Shown here one piece after another: positions 26,014 through 39,217 of a DNA stretch of 64,000 nucleotides. The position numbers and the translations under genes are program-made. The notes under the pieces were generated by a model. The model saw only the letters and a list, made by a program, of their open reading frames with translations. It was not told the DNA's origin and searched no databases. The DNA comes from Condylostoma magnum (taxonomy: Eukaryota; Ciliophora; Heterotrichea; Heterotrichida; Condylostomatidae), in assembly GCA_920105805.1 (NCBI GenBank), contig CAKKTI010000060.1, positions 1-64,000 of the forward strand. The letters are read 5' to 3'. The first letter of the stretch is position 1. Every line of letters begins with the position of its first letter.

Positions 26014-26260
26014 TAAAGGCGATCATTATTTCTAAGCCTGTAAACACAGGACTAATAGGTAATATTTTCCTATAAAGAATATTTATGAAAGTTTCTTTAT
26101 TTATCTATATGTTTAATTCTGTATGTTATAAAGTTGCTTAATATTTTATAGATGATACTCCCATAGTGTTTGTTTACAATTACCCCACTGATAAAATAGA
26201 GTAATTAAGTATTCAGGCATAGCAGTCATATTATTTTTTTACATTTTAGTTAGTAATTAA

Positions 26261-29254
26261 ATGGATCTGATAGACAAACTGTTCCCTGGCTAAACTTTGC
26301 AAAAAATCGTAAACTTTTATGAGAAAACAAACGAGAAAAACCTATAATTACTTTTGTTTGGGATTGTAAAGCAACTCTAGAACTTTAATGAAGATCAAAG
26401 TATGCAAGCTTCCCTCATTACATTTTTATGCGATTAAATAATGAGTGAAGATGACTAATAACAACAAACTATTATCTTTGAACTATAATACTGAGCAGTT
26501 TAGTTCGATCAATTATTCCAAATATCCAAAAATTTAAGTGTGGAAGTGCAATCGATATTAACAGAGGACAATACTTTCTTCTAGATGAAGAAGTTGATTT
26601 AACTGGAATAATCAGAGATAATCGCCTAAAATTTAAAACTTACTACACAATAAGAAAACGAAGAAAGTTTTATGTAATTTCTAAGAATAGATGATTAACA
26701 AAGCTAAGAAACAATGCGAGATATTTCTACAACTTGGGGAAAGGTTTATTAAATAGTATAAAAAATCAAAGAAAATTACAAAGCATTTTGAGAATAGTAA
26801 ATTTCATTGCCTAATAATTCTGATATTTAATAATAAAATTTGCTTATATGGTCAATTTTCCTTGAAATCGGATTAGCATAAAGGTTAGATATTTAACTTG
26901 ATTTGCTTCATATTAAATAGAAAATAGTTAAAGTAGATTATTAGGATTAAAAATTTGAAAAAAGAATCGGTATATTATTAGAAAATTTGCTTGATGTGGA
27001 TATCATTTTATAAGATTAATAAGCCAAATATGAATAATCTCAATTAGTTAAGACTATTATACTATACTGACTAGGATATTGGTATACAATTCTGTACTAA
27101 AATCCAGATTTTTAATTCTAATAGCTTCAGTATTTAGAATAAATGGAGGATACGAAAATAAACGGGAAACATTTCTTACCGCTGGCTTATGCATAATTTG
27201 CAAATTTATTAGAGGACCCAGAAACGGTTATTTACTACTGTAATAACGTTTTTGAATTATGTGATTGGGAGAGTAAATAATATATATAAGAGTAGAGTTC
27301 CGTTCTAGTTTGAGCTAATCATATGCTTATAGAAGCTTTATATGAATGCCAATAATAAAGTGATTAAAGACTAATAGAAGAATCTCATATAGAGAGAATG
27401 ATCCTGATATTTGAACATTGTTAACCCGGGGATGATTCAAATTACTTAAGACATATAACTGCCTAACTATTACATAAAATATGAAAAAATCAAGGAATAT
27501 AAGTAAACTATTAAAGTAGATTAAACTTTAGTAAATTTATGTTAGATTCTTATAGTATTGGAGAAATGAATCGATAAAAATTGTATAAAAAGGCTTATTG
27601 GTTGCATGAACTATCTGATCTTGAGAATTAATAAGAAAATCTTTTAAAACTACTAAGCTTATTTGATCAGATAATTTGTCTAAAGCAAAAACACATAAAT
27701 CTGAAAGCTTATGGATATTCAAAGCTGCTGAAACTATAAAATGATTAAGACAAGTCAAGCAATGTTCTATAATAAATGCTATCTGAGTAGTAGGAAGTAG
27801 TATAAAAGGTAGCATGAATATCACACTAAGAATTAGAAAAAAGTAACTCAGTATAAAATAAATAGTTCTATTTGAAGCTAAAAGACTCATGTTATTAAAA
27901 CCTTAGTAATTTAAGTAAAGATCAAAAGAAAAAAATGGGGGTTTAACTTCTAAGATTTAGCTAAAGTATTGAATAAATGGAGATTAAAGCTTATTTTATC
28001 AAAAGAGCTCTTAAATGATTTAAAAAAACACAAATATACGACTCTAAAGTACTAAATTTAGTCGGATTTATTTACTCTTTACTTATAAACTGCTTAACTT
28101 AGGCTCATGATATAGATTTGAATAAAAAGCTGAAACATTACTGCTAGAATGCAATAAGGTTTTTAAGTTATAATAAGAATAAACAAACTTTTGATTAATA
28201 CTAGAAACTGTATGAAATTTTATTCTAAATTTACTGTAAAGAGCTAAAGTACAAGAAAGCAAGTAAGTGTTTATAGCAAATAGAAATCATATAATTACAC
28301 TTTTAAGAACAACTAAACAATTCTGACTTAATAATCTTCTGAAAATAACAAGCTTAAAAATATAAGCAAATCAATAATGGTAAAAAGTGTAGAAATCGAT
28401 CAAAAAAAGCTATTAAATTAATTTTAAATGAGGAATTGTATGATAAAACTTTGCGAATTTTATTTAAAGTCTATTAATTAATCATAGATACATTTGACAA
28501 GGATAAAAATACCAATGAGTAGATATATTATTTAAATAAATAATATGAATATGCTAACTAGATTTAGGTAGTGGACTAAATAATGCTATAGAGGTACTAA
28601 TAAATATTCGAAAAATTGGCTTAGTGTCATGCTAAGTTAAATTAAACTGAGTAAGCCAAAGAGAACTATTATAAGGCGTTTGGAGCAAATGCTTAAATGG
28701 AGAATAGAGATAATAAAACAGAATTATAAAAAGCCCTTTATTGCTATGAGATTAGTAAGATATTAGCTCAATAAGATAATATTACAGAAGCATAGCATGC
28801 GATATAAAATGCCTTCAAGACTATATATCAAATTAATAACTTTGAATTAAATTACTTGTAGTTATTACTTGATATAATTATAACTTTTATTGAAGTAAAG
28901 TAGGACCCATTAACTGAGGTAAATGATTTTCTGCGTAAAATTGAAACAATGAATTTACCTTTAAATCAGTATTTATAAAAATTCAACTAAATTTCATCGT
29001 TGATATAAAGCAAATTTCAAGATAACCAAACAGCTGAAGAGATTTGTGGGCTTTTAAAGAGACTTATAGAATTTAGATAATAAATTAGAGGTTTAATCGT
29101 TTTGTGTATTAAATAATTTAATAAAAATACACTCAAATATAGCTTTACTTTCTACAAGTTAAAATCTTTGTTATTTAAATTTCAATAAGAAATAGAGATT
29201 CATGCTAATATATGCTCTACTCCATTTCATACTAAACTGCTTAGTAGAAATTGA
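26261..29254 (+). CDS. Large all-helical (TPR/HEAT-like) hypothetical protein
   Basis: A 997-residue protein in one frame from ATG 26261 (MDLIDKLFPGQTLQKIVNFY) to TGA 29252-29254. Almost the whole length reads as amphipathic helices, with TPR-like pairs such as EQAKENYYKAFGANAQ and KALYCYEISKILAQQD in the C-terminal third. Gln is extremely common and mostly encoded by TAA/TAG. There is no signal peptide or membrane segment. It could be a scaffold of a large complex. I do not recognise the family. Confidence 0.72.
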
Positions 29255-29390
29255 GAATAATTATGTAATATTATATATTGGTAAAATATATCCATATAAT
29301 GCTAAACTATTACAAAGTGTTAGGATAGTATAGATGCATTTTTCATTAATTATATTAAAACCTTTATAGATTATTTAGTTTACTAATATA

Positions 29391-29543
29391 TTATACTTTT
29401 ACCCTATTCCCTAATGACTGTAGTTAAGGTATTATTTGAAATAATTTCAATATATACTGTAAGTGATTTATAGCTACAATATTAGTCTTAAATACTGCAT
29501 ACAATCTCTCATTTAATATAATCTGATTTCCTCCAATACTCAT
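29391..29543 (-). CDS. Candidate small protein, possibly 3' part of a longer gene
   Basis: A minus frame begins at ATG 29543 (MSIGGNQIILNERLYAVFKT) and reaches TAA 29393-29391. The same frame extends upstream to about 29680 without an ATG (LLLEENIIVKQGSKEV), so an exon may be missing. A competing frame here ends in TAG TAA. Composition suggests coding, but no family is recognised. The remaining spacer, 29255-29715, holds nothing else. Confidence 0.3.
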
Positions 29544-29715
29544 TATTAATTTAACTGTAGGCTATATGGGACATACTTCTTTACTTCCCTATTTTACAAT
29601 AATATTCTCTTCCAATAAAAGTATAAAACAAATTAACGAATATAGCAATTAAACTTTATAAACTCACCTAACATTTACAAAGTTATTCCCCTAAATAATA
29701 ATAAATACTAATTTA

Positions 29716-31362
29716 CTACCATATAAACGTGGACTTTTCCCTAATAAGCCTAACTCCACCTTCAAGTGGCCTATCTTTCCTCCACTTTCTACACATTTCA
29801 GCTACTTCCTCCGGACTTTCCCTTATACAAAATTTCTTCTTTATTTCATCCTTGGCTTCAGTAGGATCCCAAATTCCTAGCCACCTGTCGTGTTAAATTC
29901 ACAGTTCCTTGGCTGAATCAATCACTGGAATAACTGTTCCCCCTACCCACATTAAATTCTCAGGAGGAATTTACTCCTTATTACCATCTGAATCGCTATG
30001 TATTATATATTATTTAGCCTCAACTCTCTATATATCAGCCTCATCCGGAAATCTTTGTATCAGCCTTTCCTCTAGAACATCAACCAACCCTGGAAACATA
30101 CAACATCCTCCAGTTAGAAGTATACAATTTGACAGTTTCTTACGTAACTCCGCTGTCCCTATACTTGTAATGCTTTTGATTATCATCTAGTCTAAACTTA
30201 TAGTACTATTCTCGAAACAAGGCCGTTGGAAAGCTTCTACTCTACTTTCCACTAAATCATCTAAATAATCATCATAATCATTAGAAAATATAGAATGAAG
30301 ATGCATAGATTCCTTAGCAGGTGCTCCTGCTAGTTCTAGCAAGGAAATATGCACTAAGGAATGTGGTGCAATTGCTAGTGAAGGGTTTAAAGAAGAAACC
30401 TTGATCCACTCATCATCTCCTATTTGCCACTAATACTCAATTTCCTAGTCCTCAATAATCATCCTACATGCTTACTTTTTCAATGTTTCTATATACTTGA
30501 ATGAGTCTACTGTCTCCACCTCTCTCCTGAGCAGCCGATGCAGCAAAACGTCTATATTCCTACCACTGAACTTAGACAGTACTATGCTCGAGGGCACTAT
30601 CATCCCTTCCTCCACACAAGTAACCGACATATGCTCTGCCCCTACATTCACTACACAAGCTGTAGGAACCCCAGCCCCAAAAATAGCAGCAATGCTTTCT
30701 TATAAAAGAAAAACTGAGTTAAAGCCTAGATTACGTAGAATCAGGTCAATTATACTCTTGGCTTGTTCCTTATAAAAGTAGTCAGGGAGAATCAATACTA
30801 TGGAAAATTGTCTGAACCTGTCTCTAGGTATTTTCAACTTACATATAATAGTGACTTCTAAAATACGCTGGAGGCTTGAAAGCACTGCCTCTTGGCCCTG
30901 CGATGGAGTTATATTAAGGTGTCCTCGCAGTATAGGCCAGTGCTTTGTGTAAGGGGAGCCTATTGGAAGATTCTCAGCCTCTTCGCCTACAAGGAACTAG
31001 GGAAATTGTTAGTATTCTACTTAGTTTCAGGTTCGAGGGATTGATACTTGTATTGGATTGTCAGCTTATTGGTCTTATAGGTCAATTATGCGATTTTATC
31101 TGTTAGTTTTTCTAGGAAGTACTATTTTAGGACGTTACTCTTTTATAAGTCCTGTACTGTATAAGTAGTCACGGACCATGTTACAAGCTTTTTGTAGGGC
31201 TTCTGCGTCGTGGGAGGGAAGAAGCTCAGGCTCTGGGATATAATTTGTTCTATAGGCTATTACATTAGGAATTACTAAGGGTTAAAGGGAATTGGCAAAA
31301 CTGATTCTGAGGTTTTTAGATCCTAGTTAAACTACTATTGTAAAAGCTTGTCTAGAGTCCAT
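29716..31362 (-). CDS. ACTR8: Actin-related protein 8 (INO80 complex)
   Basis: A 548-residue actin-fold protein from ATG 31362 to TAG 29718-29716, followed directly by TAA (29715-29713). Actin-like phosphate and adenosine regions are visible: AFTIVVQLGSKNLRISFANS at the N-terminus, TACVVNVGAEHMSVTCVEEG, and ILLTGGCCMFPGLVDVLEER. An Arp8-like ending follows: WVGGTVIPVIDSA, HDRWLGIWDPTEAKDEI and RLIREKSTFIW. The insert between the lobes and the C-terminal RLIREK..FIW fit Arp8 better than actin or other Arps. Arp8 sits in the nuclear INO80 remodelling complex. Family membership is strong; the Arp8 assignment over another nuclear Arp is moderately strong. Confidence 0.85.
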
Positions 31363-31849
31363 TTTTATGCTAAAATTAACCTTTTTGGCTTAGGGAGATT
31401 GATTGTGGCTTTTATATAGATTTATGGAAGAGTTGTAGTTGTAAATTAAGCATTTAAGTATATTGCTTGGATACTTATATGTGCTATAGTTAAAATAAGT
31501 GCTGAATCTATATAAAGCTAAAATTATATATACAAGCTTTAAATATCTAAAGTCTAATATAAAAATGAATCTATAGTACATAATAAATAACAATCCATCT
31601 AGACTGCAATTACTTGAGAGAATTGGGCTATCCTTGGAGTAATTAATATTCCTAAGTAGAACACTATTTATAATATAAGATATACTAGGCCTTACAAGTT
31701 AATAATTCGCGACTTTGCTATTAAGGCTTAGAAATATAAGAAACTATCGTATAAACAAGCCTTTCTTTTTAGATTACTAAATACTTACAAATGCCTAAGA
31801 TTACCCATGTCGCATTTTAATTTTAAGCAATTTAACTAAAAGGACGTAC
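31363..31849. other. Intergenic between divergent genes
   Basis: AT-rich spacer between the ARP8 start and the mini zinc-finger start; both promoters must lie here. A short frame at 31791 (MPKITHVAF) could be an upstream exon of the zinc-finger gene, but no intron of the right phase is evident. Confidence 0.5.
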
Positions 31850-31993
31850 ATGTTCAGGTTTGTGCCAGCCTAGGGAAAACTGACCTTAGAGCGAGTCAAG
31901 TATGTGTGTGCAGCGTGCTCTAATAACATCCCAATTAAAAGAAATGAGCTTAAAATTCATGTACATCAAAGGCACGAGAATCTATTATATTAG
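31850..31993 (+). CDS. 47-residue zinc-finger microprotein
   Basis: The frame MFRFVPAQGKLTLERVKYVC continues with a CxxC (CAAC) and a downstream His cluster (KIHVHQRHENLLY), which fits a C2H2-type zinc finger. It ends with TAG 31991-31993 directly followed by TAA 31994-31996, the tandem stop used by many other genes here. It is too short for most gene finders. Nuclear nucleic-acid binding is likely from the motif alone. Confidence 0.55.
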
Positions 31994-31996
31994 TAA

Positions 31997-32388
31997 ATAT
32001 AGCTTATATATAGTAAGTTATATCTCTATATTGGGTAATACATCAGCATAATGCAGTTTTAGTTCTTTTTATATAATCCATCAATCAATACCAATTCAAT
32101 CATTTTGAGTACAGGGGGAAATTTTATTGATTTAAGGAAAATTACTATAATAATATAAGTTGTAGTAATTTGAAGACCTCTGGGCAAAATAAAATTTAAT
32201 CTAGATACTGAAATTTTTCTAGGCTACAAGCATTTCCCAGTACCAATAACACCCCTATATTTTTATTTTATTATTATTTTGAGTACTAAGGCAAATTGAA
32301 TGTAAGTATTAGCTAAAAAAGTATACAGATTAATTTTGATTTAAGGATAAAAATTAGTTACCCTTAATATTTCGTATAAGCAACCAAT
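31997..32388. other. Intergenic, AT-rich
   Basis: No coding signal. The short word attttgagta occurs twice (about 32103 and 32277). Otherwise I see nothing distinctive. Confidence 0.5.
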
Positions 32389-33200
32389 ATGAACTTTGTC
32401 TCACTGAAAAGAAACCGCAACAGGTCTTAAAAATCTTATAGGGACAAATGTAATGATTGTGGACAATTAATTACAGTCAGATTTGCTGAAGACAAAAGTT
32501 TTGTTCACTTAAAGCTACAAAAAGCCCAGGAATCTCATTGTCAATGTAGTACTGCCAATTATTGCCCAGGCATTCTTATTGAAATATAGCAAATTTTACG
32601 CACTAATTATGATATTCCTTCTTTCGATAATTAATAATAAATAACTTCAGAGGATTTATAGTTTGGTGAAATTAGATCATAATAGACTAGTATAGACTTG
32701 CAAGAAAGCATCCTTTAAGTCGAATAGTTTAATACTTAATCCGGAAGGACATTATTAACGGAAAAAGTTGTGCAATTTTAAAAGAAAGAAGATTTTGATG
32801 AGGATGAATATTATAGTTAGCCTTTACTTTTAAATTTTGGGTTTTGGGGGTGTAATATGTTAAGAGTATTAAATGAATAGCTTGGGATAAAATGGCCTTA
32901 TTGGGGAAAATAGTGATACCATTGGCATTTATTCTTTACTTGGTTGGAGATGCAGTATTAATATGATCTTATTTGTTTGTAGAACTAAGTTAAGGTTGTA
33001 TATAGGTTAAACTCTTTAACTTATAAGCATAGTAGTAAACATATTTGAGTGTAAATTAAAAGTATAGTGAATTCGTAGTTATTATAAGGAGCTGGATACT
33101 AATAAACATTACTTTCTGTAATTTCCTTTATTTATCTCTTATAAGATTAATGCAGGAATCAGATAATGTTATTTACGGTAAATATGAATAATCTGCCTAA
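32389..33200 (+). CDS. Zinc-ribbon-like N-terminus plus membrane segments, hypothetical
   Basis: ATG 32389 opens MNFVSLKRNRNRSQKSYRDK, then Cys motifs (CNDCG, HCQCSTANYCPG) that could bind zinc, a Gln-rich stretch and an acidic segment (KKEDFDEDEYYS). The coding signal then moves to another frame with clear membrane helices (KIVIPLAFILYLVGDAVLIW and ILINITFCNFLYLSLIRLM). A 29-nt GT..AG interval at about 32850-32878 would join the two in phase. Alternatively these are two genes: a zinc protein ending at a TAG near 32818 and a small membrane protein. The 3' end is approximate. Confidence 0.4.
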
Positions 33201-33270
33201 CTTAGACTCTAAGTATCCCATATAAATTAATCCAAAAATAAAGTATTTATTTAGAAATAAAATCAATAAA

Positions 33271-33792
33271 ATGGATTAAGCTATACATACATATAAGCTA
33301 TTTGAAATTGTTTGTTGGGATGATTAAGAAAGATTTCTTATAGTAAAAGAACAGGGATGAAATTTTCCTAATGGAATGATTGATTAAAATACTCCTTTTA
33401 AAATTGCAGCCCGTTAGTTTATGTAAAACCACTTTGGCATATAGATAGAAATCCTTGGTATATTAAGAATTCACTACACTCCCCTTAATGAATATTCAAG
33501 ATTTAAAGTTGTCTTTAATACACGATCTGATTTTAGGAATATAATCATAACTAATAAAAAGATTAAAATATTAACAGCAAAACAAATTATAAAATAAGCA
33601 AAGTATTCTTCAAGGAAATATAATCAAATTTTAAAGTGAGCTAATTATATCAAGGAAAAAGGTATTCAATACCCATTAAATTCATTTATAGATTTTTAAT
33701 TTTCTTTACTTTAAAGGAATGATTCCTTTCTAGGATTCAAACAATAAAAATTATGATAGTTTTACTATTGTTTGTTTATACATTCAGAATAA
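33271..33792 (+). CDS. Nudix-fold protein with degenerate Nudix box
   Basis: A 173-residue frame from ATG 33271 to TAA 33790-33792. The start MDQAIHTYKLFEIVCWDD and the block GWNFPNGMIDQNTPFKIAAR, then QFMQNHFGI, follow the layout of a Nudix domain around its box (GX5EX7REUXEEXGU). The acidic residues that bind metal are replaced: the first Glu is missing and REUXEE reads RQFMQN. I infer a non-catalytic Nudix-like fold, as in some RNA-binding or scaffold members. A distant hydrolase is possible but less likely. Confidence 0.5.
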
Positions 33793-34187
33793 TTTGTTTA
33801 ATCACAATCTAAAGTAAAATTATGCACATTACTAATACAAGATGCTTACTTGATAACTTTATACCATTGATATATAATTTGTTAAATCTTAATTCTAATT
33901 CTAGTAATTATTTTGAATAGATAAATCCATTGATATTTCAAGAACAACTTTATTCATATAATAGTCTAGAAAGATTTATTCTAAAATACCTTTTAATAAA
34001 TCAGATTACTTATAAAATACATTTGAATTCTTTATTTATTAACAGCTAAAGAATTAGTTATTTTAAATTACTTTAATACCTTTTTATATTATTTTAAAAA
34101 ATAACTCTGATTATTTCAACTAGTTAAACTATAATGTATAGCTAAATGAATATAAAAACTTAATACATATTTAATTTTGTCTTGAAA
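33793..34187. other. Intergenic, AT-rich
   Basis: Promoter side of the polycystin-like gene. Very AT-rich with short homopolymers; no gene or motif recognised. Confidence 0.55.
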
Positions 34188-37100
34188 ATGATAAGCACAA
34201 CGACAAATTTTGAATCTGAGTCTGATATTCCTGATGAGGGAATCATAATAGTTCCAGTAGACTAAGAGGTAATTACCTTTGAATGCAGAAGCATAACATC
34301 AAATGAGAGTCCGTCTTTTCGATCCTATGAGTCTTCTTAAGGTGATGATTATAGTAATAGCATAATTACACCAAACATCAGTACAATATTAGACGGTAGA
34401 ATCAGCTCAAAATAAAATAAAAGCATAGATTTTAATAGTTCTTAATCAGATGTAAGCTCAGAGGAGGAGGTAAATTATGAAATAAACCTTTAAAATCTAG
34501 AAATTCAACCTCCTGGCATTGATTCTAAGGAAAAAGTTGAATCAATCGATAGTAATCTCGAGAAAACAATACAAAAAATGTAAATGAATACACAAGGAGT
34601 CTGACTGTCCTTAATTATATGTATTCTTTTCTTAATACTTGCTTTACTTATCTACGATGTTTATAGTGTTGGAATAATGAATCAATTCTTTTATGACTTT
34701 TTCATGAAGAATGACTGATCTTTTGTAAAAGATCAAACTGTATATGATATTACAAATTTAGATATGCTAGATAATTACATAGAATAGAAAACCATTCGAT
34801 CTACCTTTATCGCTAGTGCTAGATCAGTACTAAATTATTGTATAGGGGTTAGAATTACTATCAAGCTTCATAATCTTGTGCCTAATGAATCAGAATCCTA
34901 TAGTAATGTAATGCCCTATATAAAACAAGATCCCTATATCACTCCAGAAGACTCAAGTGACGGTGAATATACTAAAGACACTTAAATAACAAAGCATGAT
35001 AGTGATTTTGGCTATAATGAGACAGGAGGCTATCAACTCTTACTACTACCTCATGATAATATACAAGACTCTCTTTATAAGTGACGGTAGATGAAATACG
35101 CCCTTCTGACTGAACAAACAGCCTCAGTTTCATTAGAGTATCTATTTCACAATGAAAGTTTATAGACAACTAACTATTATTTTCAGCTTTTCACTATAAA
35201 TCCGGCTGGAAGCTTTGAGTTTTGATACGGTGTATTAGGCTATTTTCCTGAACAATACGAAGAATAAACTGAAAATGTCTTTTTATGTTTATTGATGGTA
35301 ATAGCTCTACTTTTTCTCTTTTTGGTAAGTGAATTCAAAACAATACTAAATTTATACAGAGTTGTTAAAAAATTCGTAAATGAAAGAACTTGGAGCATGG
35401 CTTGATTTGAGTACTTAGATATTTTATCCGGAATTTTGCTATTTACTTTCATTATTCTATACTTCTAATTGATAGATGATTCCCAGTGACTAAAATTACC
35501 TATTGACGACTAATAATCTTTCCAGGATATTGTGAATAAAGGAGTTCAATTCAGAATAATGATACTAGTTATATCCGCAACATTACTAGTTTTTACTTTT
35601 AAGCTCCTTAGAATCCTTCAGAACCAGTTTCCTGCCTTAGGGTTACTTTTTGATACTATAATGGTATCATAAAATCAAATCTTATACTTTATATTAGTTG
35701 TTTTCTACGTTTAACTTGGCTTTGGATCAGCCGGCTATATTGCATTTGGTACTTTTTACGAATAGTCAAAATCTGTACAAGAATAGATGCTCTTACTGAT
35801 ATCCTGGCTTTTTGGCAATGCAAAGCTAAACACTGATTAAATTGAAAACAAATATCTTGGATTTTTTATAGTTTGCTATATAGTAATCTGCATTTTTATT
35901 CTAAGCAACGTTTTTAAGTCTATAATTATAGCAAATTTATCGATTTTAAGGAAAACTGATGATTTGTATTTAGAGGCTCATACTAAGATTTAAAAGGAAA
36001 AAGCTAAAAAGATTCATCATGCTTGGGTTGGGCTGATTTGCTGTAAAATTTCTAATAACAAATCATAGGATTATGCTATTGAGTATTTAGACTTGCTAGA
36101 TTAGTAAAAAGAAAACCCAGAAAATACTGAATTAGCTAAATAAATTAAAGAAATAAAGTAAAACATATTGACGGAGACATTTTACTCATGGGAGACTATC
36201 ATAAAGTATAATATTGGTTAAATTACAAGCCTATAGTCTTCCGCATTGATTACAAGGGAGTAGTATGCTTAGTAGATTTAGTACTAAATAAAATAAATAA
36301 AGGAAAAACAGGCGAAGTAAAATTAGAAGGATTTCGATAGGGATAATAATATAGACTACAAATATAGTAAGCTATTCAACCTTATAGCTCATGTATTCTT
36401 TATATCATTTTATTGTGTTCTTGTTATCTTTGTATAACAACCAAATCATATATTTAACTCAGCTAATGTGATATAAAATATATTTGAGCATAACGATTTT
36501 AGTATGAGTGGAAGAGAGTATTACCTTGATGATGTAAGTAATTTAGTCTAGTTGAATAAATACCTAATTACTAAAATTTAAGAGATTTTAGATGAAAATG
36601 AGAGATAGTCCCAATGATATTTACCTGAATAATTTGGAAGACTAACATTCAGACTGGCTGAATGAGAAACAAATTAAAATGAATCAACTAATGAAGTAAT
36701 AGATAATTACCGAGAGCATTACGACTACCTAAGTGAAATACCAGGGGAAGATTTTACAGGTAAGACATCAGGAAGACTTTATTAATATGTGAGTAGTGGA
36801 GATAACAACAGCTTTAATAACTTAGGTGGATTTGTAATCGATTTAGAATTAGGGAATGCTTAAAATGCCATATAAGATATAATAGAGGATGAAATTATAG
36901 GATAATAATTCGTAAGTATTGGTATTGAACTCATTTTTTATTTTCCAAACTAGAACAACTTTATATTCACACAATTTGAGGCTATTTAATACTCAAATCA
37001 AAAATTACAGTTGAATTTAGTAAGTTAAGGAGTGATTTTTGAATAAAGCTTAGTGAATTAAATACTTACTTATTTGTCAGTTGGAATCTGCATATTATTC

Positions 37101-39185
37101 ACACTTATTCATGGGTATCAAGAAGGAAAAATTTGAGCTTAATAGTGGAAAAGAGTGTATAAAAAGTACAAGTATTAACTATACCGCAAAAAAGTATTTG
37201 AAATAGTATGAAGAAGGCTAAGTAAAGAGCAATAAGAACATTAATAGATTTGTGGAACTTTTATATCAATAATCAATTGAATCTTCAGCATGGTAAAAAA
37301 GATAGTTAATTTCGTCTATCTTATTGTATTTGCCCACCTTTAATACCTAGGAAACTCCCTGTACAGCATAGTTACATTCAGTTCTATTTGCCTATAATGC
37401 GCATTAATAATCGTGTATTTTATAATAGAATTTCATAGCTTTAAAGAAAACTATGACATATCCGATTAGAATTGAATTGGAGAAATTGCTGACTACTCTA
37501 AAGACCTGCAATTATTTTCATACCTATCAAGCATTACAACTATACTAATCTTTTTAAGAATAATTCAGTATATGTAATTTGCATAGGGATACACATTATT
37601 GCATAAGGTAATACTAAGTTCGAGAATACACATTGTGTTTTTCCTAGCAATGAATTTTATCATTTTAGCTGCATTTTCTCTTATGGGTAGTTTTTTATTA
37701 GGTCATAGCTCAGAAAGCTTTATGGAGATTGGAAAGTCATTATTTACCCTATACGCAATTTCATTAGGAAAATTTGATATGAAAGCTTTCCAAATAGCCT
37801 CACCCAATCTAGGACTACTCTTTCTAATCCTATTTTTAATCATTTTCAAAATATTTCTTTATAACATCTTTCTGGCCATTATATATGATAACTACAAGTC
37901 AGTAAGAAAAACATATCCTAATACAATAAAAGGAATGATTTCTACTGTTAGTGATATCGTGAAGGGTAAGTTACATAAGTAATTTCATATATTTAATGAT
38001 AAAGCAGCGGATAAAACATCTAGCAATACATAAGCTTATAACAAACAAAAGCCTTAAGAAATGATATATATTGATAAAAGCTACGAGTTTACACCTAATT
38101 CTCCTAATAAATGGTTAAATGAGCTTGAAAAAGAACTTATGATAGGCTCAGGAGGAGCAATATAATTATGTTAAATGGAAGATTTAGACAATGATTACGA
38201 AAGCTTTTAAATAGACGGCTAATGATAACCGCCAAAAAAGTATGAAGAACTAAAAGAATTATGACTCATTGGAAATAATTAAGTTAAATTATAAATATGA
38301 AGAAATTTCAATACATAAGATGATAAATTAAACCCTAAGTAATTACAACTATGAGAGTTACTTGGCTTTAAAGGTTAGTATTAATTATGAGGCTAAGTTC
38401 CTCATTTTACAAATTAAGAGCGGGCTTAACTATGATAATCTTTGCCTTTTAACCCTAAAAATGTAATAAAAGATTATAGGAATGCAGCTACAAGCGACCT
38501 ATAAATATCATTATGGCCCTCTTTGACCCAAAACGAGCAAAATAAGTTTATTGGAAAGCTATTTAAGCTTATTGCAGTATAAGATAAAAGGATAACACAA
38601 GGCTAAAATATATTAAAAGCATTAAGAGTAGGAAAAGTAAGAAAAGATGTAAAGCTTAAACTATTTTTGGCATTGTCAAAGTAAGAAAGACTTTTAATGT
38701 TTTTAAATATAACAAATGAAGCATAAGCTGAGATATGTTAGCTCTTAATATAATCTCTGTAAAGTGACAGTATTATATAGCTAAGAAACTCCGATAAAAG
38801 CTTGGAAAAATGTTTAGATAGTATTATATGTGAAAAGTTTAATCAATAGGCTGTTTGATAATCTGAATATGAAAATTACTTAAATTAAGATAGATTAAAA
38901 TAGGAAGAATATCTAACTGATGTAAACCTTCAAAACTATTTAGAGTATTTACAAGAGACAAAGGATCTTGTCAGATACCAATTGAGATCGAAATATGGTA
39001 TAATAAAATAGCTTTTAATTAAGATTTGTTTAGAGTGGTCTTTAAAAGGAGTTAAACTGTTTATCTTAATCTGATTTAGAGTTTAATCTTTATTAAGAGT
39101 AGAAACTATAAATAATTGTATAATAGCACTAAAGCATCAAATATGGTTGATTTTAATATTATACATATGAGTAATTGAATTTTAG
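34188..39185 (+). CDS. Polycystin/TRPP-like channel with two channel modules in one chain
   Basis: A 1,665-residue protein in one frame from ATG 34188 (MISTTTNFESESDIPDE) to TAG 39183-39185. After an acidic Ser-rich cytosolic N-terminus, TM1 lies at about 138-158. A polycystin-type extracellular domain (about 160-360) ends in FWYGVLGYFPEQYEEQ. TM2-TM6 follow at about 363-600 (VFLCLLMVIALLFLFLVSEF, FILVVFYVQLGFGSAGYIAF). A second set starts at about 728 (KLFNLIAHVFFISFYCVLVI) with another long loop, then five more segments up to about 1225 (FIILAAFSLMGSFLLG and LFLIIFKIFLYNIFLAIIYD). The long C-terminus is soluble and partly helical. Normal polycystins have one such module of about 700-950 residues, so this is a fused pair. 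A cation-channel role, perhaps ciliary, is inferred from the family. Confidence 0.82.
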
Positions 39186-39217
39186 AGTACATAATAAATG
39201 TGTTACTAAATATATAA

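Noticed and set aside
27537-27890. 117-residue hydrophobic minus-strand frame
   Set aside because: It lies inside the 997-residue helical-repeat gene on the plus strand, which is continuous and purine-rich.
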